Part shown: positions 12,601 through 19,852 of the stretch, one piece after another
Layout of the letters: every line of letters starts with the position of its first letter
Numbering within the stretch: position 1 is the stretch's first letter
NCBI GenBank assembly: GCA_023258825.1
Contig: JALQWE010000013.1
Location: 1-19,852, forward strand
Origin: Planctomycetaceae bacterium
Lineage (GTDB): Bacteria > Planctomycetota > Planctomycetia > Planctomycetales > Planctomycetaceae
DNA length: 19,852 nt
Reading direction: 5' to 3'
Program-made: the position numbers and the translations under genes
Notes under the pieces: model-generated
Databases searched by the model: none
What the model was told of the DNA's origin: nothing
The model's input: only the letters and a program-made list of their open reading frames with translations

Positions 12601-15600
12601 AATCCTCCGTTGACCCACGCCAGCTCGACGCGCCCCTTGATCTCGAAGACATTTGCGATGACGATACTACCACCAAGCAGCAGGTGTACCGACTGTCCCG
12701 GTAGTTCGACGTCCTTGAAGCCTCTCACCTGACCAGTGGTTTTGTTAATATCGAGCGTGCGTACGGTGGCCGGGGAAGAACCTGTATTGAATTCAAACTG
12801 GAACTGCCCCCGGAGATCAACACCAGCCCCCTGAAGGCCAGCCTGCATAGCGATGCTCAATGCCCCAGCAGCCCCGGCTTCACCAAACTGGAGACTACCG
12901 GAGAGGCCAGCCGAGCCGAAGGGCCCAAGCGCGATGGTAGCGCCGACAAACAGCTCCACTTTGGTCGTCGTGATCTCAAAGCGGAATTGCCCCTGAATCT
13001 CGACCAGACTCAGGAGTTCCAGGGTACCGGTGCCCATCGCCACGACATAGAAGCCCGGTGCTCCCTGGCTCCCGTCGAATTTCGGTGGTCCGGCAGGTAC
13101 GGTAAAGGACGTCTTATCCGTGAGTGCCCGCATTGACTCCGGTACCACATATGTGACGTCCCTGCCGGACGTGTTCATTGCCAGGTCAAGGTTGACATCC
13201 AGTGATACGCCCGGCACTGCCGCATCCACCGTCGCGTCGACTCGCATCGCGAAATCGGTGCCATGCCAGTAGAGTAGCCCTGTGATGTCAAGCTTGAGCA
13301 GATCAACGTCAAACGGGCCGAAGTACGCAGATGCATTGACATAGGCCAGAAGTGTCGGTCCGGTTGGCGTCACTTGGGCATTGAACTCAAACACCCCGGA
13401 GACCCTCGCAACGCTGCTGATTTCCGCCTTGCCTGCAGCGAAGATGCGGAAGGTGCGAGGTGCGATCGATGCGGTTTCCTTTTCGGTGGACACCTTGTTC
13501 TGGTTGAAGTCATACTTATAGCGAGTGACGGATGCGGCGGTTGAGCGGGTGTTGAGTTCCAGCTGTGCAGCGGCCTTCAGGCTGGCCGGACCGATTTCCA
13601 TCGTGGCCACGATCTGCAGGGAGCCGAGGACACCAGAGGAATCGATGATCAGAGTGCCGTTGACTGCACGGCCCCCGATCGGCCCAACGGACAGCAGCGC
13701 GTCAATGTCGAGTCGAACCTGGGTGGTGCTGACTTCGAACCGGAAGTAGCCATCGAGTTCGAACACGGACGCGATCTTGAGGTTGCCTTCGAGCTCAGCG
13801 ACGAGGTAGGCGCCCGCGGGGCCTTCACTGCCATCGCGCTGCGGAGGTCCTGCGGGGACAATCAGGCTTTTGCCGTTGGGATTGCCGGTTGAAGCAGGCA
13901 GTTTTGCTTTGAAGTCGTCGGGGATGTATGCCAGCAGATTGGGCGAAATTGGCACTTCCTGTGCCTCGCCGGTGGTATTCAATGTCAGGCGTCCACCAAC
14001 ACTGAAACTGAAATACTCCGCCAGCGGCCCTGGCAGTCCGGCCGCCGTCTTGAGCTGGATGTCCATGGCAAGCCCGGCATCGGTAATGCTGAGCACGCCG
14101 AGGGCATCGAAGTCCAGCAATCTGACGTCTGCCGGGCCTATTTCCACATCGGCTTTGAGGAAAGCCTTCAAGCCCTGGGTACCGACTTCGATACTGAATG
14201 CCCCGCTGGCTCGGGCCAACTGCATGCCGGTTGGAGGGCCCTCTTCGAACGTCGGCACATGCAACTCGAGAATCCCACCGGCCTCGATACGGAACATTTC
14301 CCTCTGCAGTTGGTAGGTTTTTGTCAGATCGGCGCCGCCGGGCCCCTGCCCCTTGAGCGTGATCGTCTCTGTTTTCGGCTGAGAGCTGGAGTTGAACTGC
14401 AGCGTGGCTTCAAGGTCCGCATGAATTCCGAGAGGCTGAAGCTTCTCAAAGTTGGTCTCAAGGCTCGCGACGCCCCAGAATTCCGAGGTGCCATCCGGAT
14501 TGGTCGCAAAGACGACCCGCCCCGAAGTTGCAGCGATCGTGCCAAGGTAGATCACCTGAGCGTGTCCGCCGAAGTCCAGAGTCGCGCGCCCGGTTTGTGC
14601 ACGCAGCACGGCCCAACCGTAGACACCGTAGATCACGGAGTAGTCATCCGCGACAAACGGAAGCCGCTGTTCGAAAGAACCGGAAACGGATAGCTCGAAG
14701 GTATCGGCGGAACGGAACGTCCGGAAGGACTCTGTGGACTGCGCGGATGGATTACCGGCCTCATCGGTCCACGAATCAGCAATGAACTGCACGTAGACGA
14801 GTCCGGAGTCGGGGAGTGTGCCCGAGTAGCGGAATCTCCACGTGTCAGTTGTTCCGGTGACGAGCGTTGCGAGGCCGTCCACGCTAACTCCGGGAATCGG
14901 CACATATTCGCCATTGGTATCTTTGGTGACGATGCGAATTTCGGCATCGGCATCGGTGACGGTGCTGGCGAGCACATTTGAGCTGAAGCGGGAGGGCAGC
15001 TTGACGTCAATGCTGTTCCTTGCCGCCAGTTCAGACGCGGAAACCCGTTCACCCGGTTGCGGATCAACCAGCGTACCCGTCAGCTGTGCGAGCTGCCAGG
15101 TTCTGGTCGTGGCAACGTTGGACAGCCCTTCGCTGTCTGCAAACGCTCCGGTCGGGAACGTCAATGTGACCGGTCCGACCTTGAATTCTCCGCTGAAGTG
15201 ATAGCGGAACGTATCGGGACCGACCTGTTCGACACTGGTCAGCGCTGCGGTACCCCGGCCCGCTCCGCTCAGCGAAAATTCATTTGCTGCGTCCAGAATC
15301 GTGGTTGCGTCGATGGTGTTACCGGAGGCGGGTTTGAATTGAATTTCAAACCACTGCTGACTATTCAGCAGCTCGACGGACGAAGGGGTGGAGTTTTCCG
15401 GAAACACCGGATGAGCAGTTGCCCCATCGACGCGCAGAGGTATTGACGTGGTGACATTCGCATTGCCGGCGGAGTCAGTGAACGTGCCTTCGCTGAAGAC
15501 TAACTGCACGATTCCGGTCTTGAACTGACCAGTGAAAGAATATCGCCAGGTGCCATCTTCAAGTTTGACGGGTGTCCCATCGATCGTGACGCCGGAGGCC

Positions 15601-18600
15601 GCTGACCCGGTCAGGGTGAATTCGGGATCGGCATCGGTCAGTGAGGATTCGTCGATGGTGGAATTGAGACCTGGAGTGAAGCTGAGGTCCAGATAACCGC
15701 GAGTATTCAGGTCTTTGACATCCTGTGCTGGTCCGGAGAGAGCAGCCACAGCACCGGTGACCGTGAACGATCCGGTGCTGGCCGTGTTCAGATTCTGTTT
15801 CTGGTCAGCGAATGAACCGGCAATGATCGCAAAATCAACCTGCCCCAATCCAAATGTACCAGTGAACGGATAGCGATATTCATAGTCATTCTCGGTGGAC
15901 TTCGTAGGAACACCGAGAGTGATACCCTGAGCAGCCATTCCGGAGAGTGTGAATTCGGGATCGGCATCAAGGACGGTGGCGGCATCAATCGAACCACCGC
16001 CTACTGGCTTGAAATATACAGAGATGGTCTTGTCCGTGTTGAGAGCCACACGATCGACAGTGCCGCCACCAGCGGGTGCTGCAAACACCGCGGATGGTGC
16101 CGACACGAAGATTTTTTCTGTTCTGGCGACATTGGTATTGGACGAGTTATCGGCCCAGGTCCCGGCAAGGAATCGCACCTGATATTCACCTGTCTGGGGA
16201 GTGAATCCAGATGGCAGGGCATAGCGAAACTTGTTGACTTCCTTGAATCCTTCCGGCTGTGTGGGCACCGCCGCCACGGTGACTTTGGAACCATCCGGTC
16301 CCAACAGTTCCAGCTCAGCGGCCGCATCGAGGATCGTCTCTGTGTTCAGAGTTTTTTCGGCACCGGCGGCGAAGGCAACATCGATCCATGGGTTGTTTGT
16401 CCATTCGGCCACCCCGATTTGACTGCCCGCTGCCGGGAAGATCGACGCTGAAACGGGCTTACCGGACTCGGCCACCGGCAGACCAGTGTCATTTTCCTGA
16501 ACAGTTCCATCTGCCTTGAGGTACTTTGTCTCGATCTTTCCTTTGATTGTGTACAACGTCACCTGATCGGGGAAGTCGGCGAGCAGCAGGATTTTGGCGT
16601 TGCCCTGACTGACCTGGGACAGGTCGGCGTAGAGTTTTGCGGACGTTGTCAGCAGCCCATAGAAAAAGACCAGCTTACCCCCGGCCATGAAGCGTCCCTG
16701 GGTATCAAGCTTGAACGAAATAGTGCCCTTCAGCGTGTAGTTTGCGTAAGTGGAATAAATATCTGCACTGCCGGAAATCAGCATGGGCGAGGTAAAGGCG
16801 GCAACAAACCCCGATTTGTTTGGATTGGCCTTGATTTCCTTGTACTGCTTTACCACCTGATCCTGTGTGGACGTGAGCCATTGTCCTGCATCCACGACTT
16901 TGGAGACATTAAAGGCAGAGCCACGCAGTTCTTCAGGCTCGCTGATGGCGGGCAGCGTCTTGAAGAACTCCACGCCGGCTGCAAAGTTATTCAGCGTCAG
17001 CCCGGACACGGGATCGAGTACAATTCCGGTCGGCGAACTGGCTGTGATCATCACACTCAGAGGGCCAAGATCCGAGAGTGCCAGCTTGATGGCAGCACCG
17101 CCCACTCCTGGCATCTCAAACCCGCCTTCAAGCCCCACGAAAAACACGCGGTCAACAACGGGTGTGGATGATCCGGACGGAATCCGATTTCCGTTCGCAT
17201 CCATGTTCATAATGCCACCCAACAGGCTGCCGCTGACACGGCCTCCGAACATGTCTCCATTGACTGACACACTGAACGCACCGATTCCCGTGATGGGAAA
17301 CTTGCCTTCGGCAAGCAGGGTGGGTTCGATCACGATCTCACTCACAGCACCGGACACGTTGAAGGGCAGGTTGTAGAGCCCAACCACCGAGGCCGACATG
17401 GTCAGTTTGAAATCTTCCGGTCTGTTGTTGATATCGTCCCACGCCACTCCCAGAGTTGTGATTTGAATGGGCATCCACGAGGGCCATTTGAGAGCCTCCG
17501 GATCGGCAGCATCCAGACTGACAACCACGCCGAATCCAGGCTTCGTCACAAACTTTCCGTCCCCGCGGATGGCGAACTTCCGCATCTCTCCGCCGACGCT
17601 GAGCTTGCCAATCTTCAGCGAGGCGCTGATGGAATCAAACGATACAACTTCCTCGGTCGCTGATGCATCAGGATCAATTTTAACGTTTTGAGCATTAACG
17701 GTGAGGAACTTGTTGAATTTGAGCATGAGCTTGTCGGCTTCAACCTTAAAGCCCTTGAACTTACCATCATCAAACTCTGCCGTCGCCCTGAACGCCTCTG
17801 TGTCAGCGTCACCACTGTCCTCCACTTTGGCCGTGTAGGCCTTTCCGGGAAACAGCGATGCATTGCCGGTTGCGATGAAGAAGCTGCCATCAAAATTCAC
17901 CTGACCGCCGAATGTCGCACCAAAATCCGTAATCCCGATAGTGACACTGTCCATTTCGAGGGCAGTTCCCAGCGTGGTCTTACCCGTCTTTGTGATACTT
18001 GCTTCCCCAAGGTGGAAGCTGTTGTTCCTCACGGACAGTCGTGACATGGAGCCACTGAGGTTGACCTTTGGAATCGTGATGGAAGCCGTCTCCACAGACA
18101 CAATCTCGCGCTCATTGAACGCCTGCTGCTCCGCAGGTGATTCTATGCCATCGCCGTTCGTATCAATTTGAGGATCGACAGACACCTTAATTCCAGTGGC
18201 ATCCACCGTGAGCACACTCGGAATGCTCAGTTTGAGCGAAGCAACGTCCAGACTGAATTTCCCGGTCGTTCCACCACCGCGGATTTTGGATTCCCCGCTG
18301 GATCCGAGGATCGCAGGGATATTCAGGTCGACACCGACGTCAAAAGTTGCCTGAATTCCGGTGAGAACCAATGAAAAACCAGACTTCGAGCGCTGAGCAT
18401 CTGTACCCAGGTTCAACGCCCCACTGTCTGCGCCCAGTCCGATGGTCACCACGACACTCGCCGTATCCGGCAGTCCGCCTCCGACCTTTGGCTTCAGCTT
18501 GAACTGCAGATCCTCAATGCTGATTCGCGGGCCACTGATGGACATCGGACCACGCTTGATGCTGGAAGACGGACTGGCACTCCCCGCCCCATCTCGCACG

Positions 18601-19852
18601 TTTGCAGTCAATACCGCCGAGGGGGCTGACAATCCGTCCGTTGTCGTCCAGCTCCCTGAGGAAAACTGCAGCAGCAGACTGCCGGATTTGAACGCCGGTT
18701 CACTATTGGTCTCGTCGGAATCCCTGAAGTAATACCGGTAGCGACTGTCAGACATCTTTTCGACACGGTCGAAAACGGCTTCGCCAATGGCTGAACCGGA
18801 AATCGTGAATTCAGGGCTGCTGTCCAGAATCGAAGTGGAATCGACAGAGCGACCGGCAGGAGCGTAGTACGTAATGTCGATGTAGCCCTGACGATTCAGG
18901 ATCGACGCATCCGTGGTGCCACCGAAAATACTCGTAAACGCAACTCCGGCGTTCGAGCTGTCAACCCCACCAGACCAGTGACCGCCAAAACTGCCGGCCC
19001 CGTTGCCTTCAATCGGCTCGCTAAAGTCCGGCATCTCACCTGCGGACAGCGGAATGGACAGCGCGTAGAACTCCAACGACTGAAGACCCAGATCGACGAC
19101 GCGGAAACCGTCTTCAGGTGAGACCACGAACCGCCCAGCACCGCTGACGCTGAAGACCTTATCATTCCCCTGATTGACCTTCAGTGAGAGCTCCGGAACG
19201 TTCAGCACCACGTTCCCCGACTGCGTGCGGACGGCAGACAGCGTCCCGGAGACCTCAAACACGCCCGCCGCCGAAATTGTGACGTCACCACGGAATTCCT
19301 GTACATCCGTCGCATCCGGAAAATCGATCGCAACCGGTGTGCCGTTGACATCCACAATTTCATTGACACTGCTACCCGTGTTGTTGCGGCGAACAGACAT
19401 ATCGGTAGCAGTCAAAGTCAGTCCTGGCAGCCCGACCATCGCCGCATTTCCGGTCGCCGAAAATGCATATTTGCCCTTCGATGCCGTCTTCGTGTAAAGG
19501 AGCATACCGAGGTTGGCATCTGTTACTGAAATCCCAAGGTCGTCGGACGTGTCGGCCGTGTCTGCTCCACGCCCCAGAAACACATCAATGTTTGCCGCAC
19601 CAATCAGCAGTCCATTGCCGTCCGCAGTATCGGCAATAGAGAAGTCACCGGAGAAGTCCACAAAGCCACCAACGCTCACGCTGAGTGACCCGCTGCGGCG
19701 CGTGAGATCTGCCGCCTGATTGATCGTTCGAGTGACTGTACCGATCGTCACCGTCTGATGAATCGCCTGACCCGTAGTGTTCTTCTCAAATCTCAGGTCC
19801 CCGGAAATGCTCAGGTTACTGACTCCCACGACATCCACCGATCCGGAGGCAT
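1..19852 (-). CDS. Internal fragment of a giant multidomain calcium-binding adhesin-like protein (both ends outside the window)
   Basis: One frame is open across the entire window: reading the complementary strand from 19850 to 3 gives 6,616 sense codons and no stop. The codon phase is the same at both ends, so there is no net frameshift. The translation is rich in G, A, S, T, V, I, L, D and N, with alternating hydrophobic and polar residues typical of secreted beta-structure. Recognisable modules, N to C, are Ig-like repeats, RTX nonapeptides, haemagglutinin-type beta-helix repeats and a beta/gamma-crystallin-like domain. I read only two cysteines (codons 12378-12380 and 5514-5516) and no transmembrane segment. 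The likely role, inferred from the modules, is a surface or secreted adhesin or matrix protein that needs calcium. No start, signal peptide, secretion signal or anchor is visible, so the exact function and export route are unknown. The reading frame is near certain; the adhesin role is moderately supported. Confidence 0.96.
585..758 (-). repeat. YVLY-type module, copy 2 of 3
   Basis: DYVLYAPDYTSDINLNVTGR is followed by LYVVYLDPMPGQSIRLSASQ and ELVIATDLNAGN. It aligns with the module at 9326-9108 in the same order of elements and has the same role of restarting a beta-helix run. It lacks the thrombospondin-like acidic loop of copy 1. Confidence 0.6.
3661..5310 (-). other. Aromatic-rich non-repetitive insert between two beta-helix stretches
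   Basis: Residues 4848-5397. The composition changes sharply to Y, W, F, Q and N with charged residues. Examples are GQQIREYFIEGIDYFNNQIA, QLTDQQRLAVLRTLGYLPLY, HWQENVGRYRNNADVIYRQD and PPWYWSVENG. The module starts after a linker (VVSTAPQTIYTVTGYNKIDL, about 5294-5235) and ends with a basic stretch (YGKRPRYETVTVDAKVVQQK) and KPARIASTEEMPFG before the beta-helix resumes at about 3645. It holds the beta/gamma-crystallin-like domain at 3936-4268. The aromatic content is compatible with ligand or carbohydrate binding, but this is only a suggestion. The remainder of the insert belongs to no family I recognise. Confidence 0.7.
3936..4268 (-). other. Beta/gamma-crystallin-like domain with two calcium-clamp motifs
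   Basis: Residues 5195-5305. Motif one is VTFWQDGDFGGSLLKL, a longer loop, and then WNGTISSW (NGTISS at 4080-4097). Motif two is LKVETWGQTNFQGDKWTL, then NDWIRSAKIY (NDWIRS at 3969-3986). This matches the Greek-key pattern of microbial beta/gamma-crystallins: an aromatic strand, then D/N-F-x-G, then the calcium signature [N/D]-[N/D]-x-x-[S/T]-S. In known members the two signatures bind two calcium ions across the domain. Here each deviates at one place (G for N/D in the first, R for S/T in the second), so calcium affinity may be reduced. The loop between strand and signature in the first motif is longer than usual. Confidence 0.8.
6021..6125 (-). repeat. Five tandem 7-residue repeats (21 bp each)
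   Basis: Five in-frame heptads occupy exactly 105 bp: DSSGRLI, DENDRLI, DSDGWLI, NSSGQFV and NETGEVI. The consensus is [D/N]-x-x-[G/D]-x-[L/F/V]-[I/V]. At the DNA level the copies differ at many positions, so this is an old or selected protein repeat, not a recent slippage product. Each unit gives a D/N-G turn followed by a short hydrophobic strand, so it could form a compact beta-stack. Proline follows immediately (TVPPG). Confidence 0.85.
7446..7920 (-). other. Non-repetitive insert with a predicted helix, ending in YVLY module copy 3
   Basis: The beta-helix pattern is interrupted by LWVDKIDFEIQAAVAIPASV, then a helix-like segment at about 7843-7782 (TAIQDLLADIQKAINEAQW). A mixed region with SHPVGSMWTPAPNDPDL and SQNAALLGWTM follows, and at 7580 the YVLYAP module restarts the rod. 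This is one of the two clear helices read in the whole fragment. It could be a small globular domain carried on the rod; I do not recognise the family. Confidence 0.5.
8238..8618 (-). repeat. Two copies of an SGGT phrase spaced 108 codons apart
   Basis: The copy at 8618-8547 reads ILSGGTMQQQF, an NAQGERIG turn, then SYTW. The copy at 8294-8238 reads VLSGGTIERVF, then DSSGQYLGR. Both place a polar, partly basic segment containing a G-x-x-[I/L]-G turn after LSGGT. The start-to-start distance is 324 bp (108 codons), close to the spacing expected if a group of several beta-helix turns were duplicated. It may be a loop protruding from the rod. Confidence 0.6.
9108..9326 (-). repeat. YVLY-type module, copy 1 of 3
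   Basis: The module begins with YVLYLYDP and continues with a VTGTLTV strand, a P-D-R turn, then ISLSAADDVIVRGNFNLPG. The same order (YVLYAP, VTGRLYV, P, IRLSASQELVIATDLNAG) is found at 758-585, and a shorter version (YVLYAPLENSV, LYIGGKVLAHKAINLFSG) at 7580-7446. This looks like one duplicated entry module that starts a new beta-helix segment in each case. Its function is unknown. Confidence 0.6.
9279..9308 (-). other. Thrombospondin-3/EF-hand-like calcium loop
   Basis: The residues DPDGNGIPDE match the pattern of acidic and glycine residues (D-x-D-x-N-G-x-x-D-E) seen in thrombospondin type-3 and some EF-hand-like calcium loops. The loop follows a strand (HRYVLYLY) and precedes LRVLQPHYLTG. 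It is a single copy, so calcium binding is a prediction from residue spacing. Confidence 0.55.
11112..11669 (-). repeat. Internal RTX (haemolysin-type) calcium-binding repeat block, about 20 units
   Basis: Residues 2728-2913. Nonapeptide-like units of the form G-G-x-G-N-D-x-[I/L]-x follow one another: GDAGNDEIY, GGAGNDRID, GGSGNNRLY, GLKGDDILT, GGSGNDQIT, AGAGNNVIV, SGDGDDVIT, SGGGDDVIN, AGGGNDRIS and GGEGNDRVS are examples. About 20 units can be counted, with one disrupted unit containing GGDDKKVYSEDDNDQIT (about 11440-11390). In known RTX proteins such repeats bind calcium in the turns and fold into a parallel beta-roll outside the cell. Several units use N in place of D (GNN), which may weaken calcium affinity. 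RTX blocks usually lie near the C-terminus of type I secreted proteins, but here at least 3,700 residues follow. Confidence 0.93.
11670..11930 (-). other. Linker and cap leading into the RTX block
   Basis: Residues 2641-2727. The sequence changes from long beta repeats to a mixed polar stretch (ending in VPDFGEGKDFLYIAPDVQID). It has the strand-plus-turn look of a domain that often precedes RTX repeats, where it caps the parallel beta-roll. No catalytic motif is seen. Confidence 0.5.
11931..14702 (-). repeat. Long tandem beta-rich repeat region
   Basis: Residues 1717-2640. Two units of roughly 135-147 residues align clearly at 13979-13540 and 13175-12774. Each contains the motif VPAGPPxxDGSxG (VPAGPPQRDGSEGPAG and VPAGPPKFDGSQGAPG), then Y-V/L-V-A, a strand block of the type GYFRFEVSTTQVRLDIDALL or GQFRFEITTTKVELFVGATI, then GP(I/F)G, and they end in LELNTRS or FEFNTGS. 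The start-to-start period is about 804 bp (268 codons). More divergent copies follow (12720-12390, with FELEVNTGNAP, and 12389-11931). The last part carries a short aromatic segment (VAWSWGPPPK). One of the protein's two cysteines is here (12378-12380). The family is not recognised; the pattern suggests an elongated beta structure. Confidence 0.7.
14703..16427 (-). repeat. Five tandem Ig-like repeats of about 110-125 residues
   Basis: Residues 1142-1716. Approximate units are 16427-16101, 16100-15747, 15746-15423, 15422-15075 and 15074-14703. Each has, in order, a strand ending in an F or V (YLDLSFTP, TISVYFKP, WFEIQFKP), a motif of the type TILDADPEFTLSG, an aromatic strand (WRYSFTG, YEYRYPFTG, FRYHFSG), a strand G-x-V-x-L-x-F, and a D-x-x-G-N-like turn before the last strand. 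The third and fourth occurrences of the DADPEF motif (units 2 and 3) share an identical 20-bp stretch (15616-15635 and 15949-15968) spaced exactly 333 bp, or 111 codons. This resembles bacterial Ig-like or cadherin-like stalk domains that extend adhesins from the cell. No cysteines occur, so the fold cannot rely on disulfides. The exact Pfam family is not decided. Confidence 0.8.
16428..18584 (-). other. Long beta-rich module between Ig-like repeats
   Basis: Residues 423-1141. The sequence is almost entirely amphipathic beta-strand pattern, for example DFGATFGGQVNFDGSFFIAT and GIGAFSVSVNGDMFGGRVSG. It contains one clear exception, a likely alpha-helix around 16895-16820 (DAGQWLTSTQDQVVKQYKEI). 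An EF-hand-type loop lies at 18129-18164, and a weaker one (DANGNRIPSG) starts at 17201. After the helix the beta pattern resumes (YTLKGTISFKLDTQGRFMAG). I cannot assign a family. The repeated strand-turn pattern could be an elongated beta-solenoid or a lipid-transfer-like groove, but neither can be shown from sequence alone. Confidence 0.5.
18129..18164 (-). other. EF-hand-type calcium-binding loop
   Basis: The 12-residue loop DTNGDGIESPAE fits the canonical EF-hand loop: D at position 1, N at 3, D at 5, G at 6, I at 7, S at 9 and E at 12. It follows a beta-strand (GIKVSVDPQI) and is followed by a short polar, helix-compatible segment (QQAFNEREI). It is a single loop rather than a paired EF-hand, as is common in bacterial dockerin-like or extracellular calcium loops. 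Calcium binding is inferred from the spacing of liganding residues. Confidence 0.7.
18585..18911 (-). repeat. Ig-like/cadherin-like repeat, isolated copy
   Basis: Residues 314-422. It shares the signature of the five tandem repeats at 14703-16427: a first strand (GYIDITYYAP), then SILDSSPEFTISG, then the strand pair RYRYYF followed by GSLLLQF and an S/T-D-G-containing turn. The length (about 109 residues) matches the others. It sits about 2.1 kb (roughly 720 codons) N-terminal of the main array, with a different beta-rich module between. The acidic residues around the TILDADPEF-like motif could bind calcium, as in cadherin-like folds, but this is inferred from the pattern only. Confidence 0.7.
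18912..19852 (-). other. Beta-rich module at the N-terminal edge of the fragment
   Basis: Residues 1-313 of the fragment. The stretch consists of short alternating hydrophobic/polar strands separated by G/D/N turns, for example SGSLSVSVGGFVDFSGDFSI and KYAFSATGNAAMVGLPGLTL. It ends in a G/S-rich linker (about 19020-18920) before the first Ig-like repeat. I do not recognise a named family. The pattern is that of a repeated amphipathic beta structure of the kind found in giant bacterial surface proteins. It continues beyond base 19852, so its N-terminal boundary is unknown. Confidence 0.55.

Noticed and set aside
1870..19300. Three RGD tripeptides (about 19290, 17565 and 1875), possible integrin-type motifs
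   Set aside because: About two or three are expected by chance in more than 6,600 residues of this composition, and they lie within beta-strands with no supporting context.
1..19852. Internal gene boundaries, promoters or terminators
   Set aside because: The coding frame is continuous, so no intergenic sequence exists in which to place them. Internal ATG codons are ordinary methionines, and I saw no convincing Shine-Dalgarno plus start context that would argue for an internal gene.

Overview
The whole 19,852-base window lies inside one giant protein-coding gene on the minus strand. I read one minus-strand frame (codon low ends at positions divisible by 3) codon by codon from 19850 down to 3. 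It has no stop codon: 6,616 consecutive sense codons, open at both edges. The start codon lies beyond base 19852 and the stop lies beyond base 1, so the full protein is larger still. I found no second gene, RNA gene, intergenic gap, mobile element or CRISPR array.

The protein (N-terminus at high coordinates) is a mosaic of secreted or surface-type modules. In order from the N-terminal side these are: a beta-rich module (19852-18912); one Ig-like/cadherin-like repeat (18911-18585); a long beta-rich stretch with an EF-hand-type loop (18584-16428); five tandem Ig-like repeats of about 110-125 residues (16427-14703); long tandem beta-rich repeats of about 270 residues (14702-11931); a linker (11930-11670); an internal RTX calcium-binding block of about 20 nonapeptide-like units (11669-11112); a very long filamentous-haemagglutinin-like beta-helix (11111-5311) with several insertions; an aromatic-rich non-repetitive insert holding a two-motif beta/gamma-crystallin-like domain (5310-3661); and a second beta-helix stretch (3660-1). 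Only two cysteine codons were read in the 6,616 codons.

The layout suggests a giant calcium-dependent surface adhesin or matrix protein. At least three unrelated types of calcium-site motif occur in one chain (RTX, EF-hand/thrombospondin-3-like loops, crystallin clamps), so folding and stiffness may depend on external calcium. The gene size, the mid-50s G+C (by eye) and the RTX plus haemagglutinin plus Ig mixture resemble the giant genes of marine Planctomycetota, but nothing here fixes the taxon. Secretion signals, the N-terminal domain and the C-terminus are outside the window, so the export route and anchoring cannot be determined.
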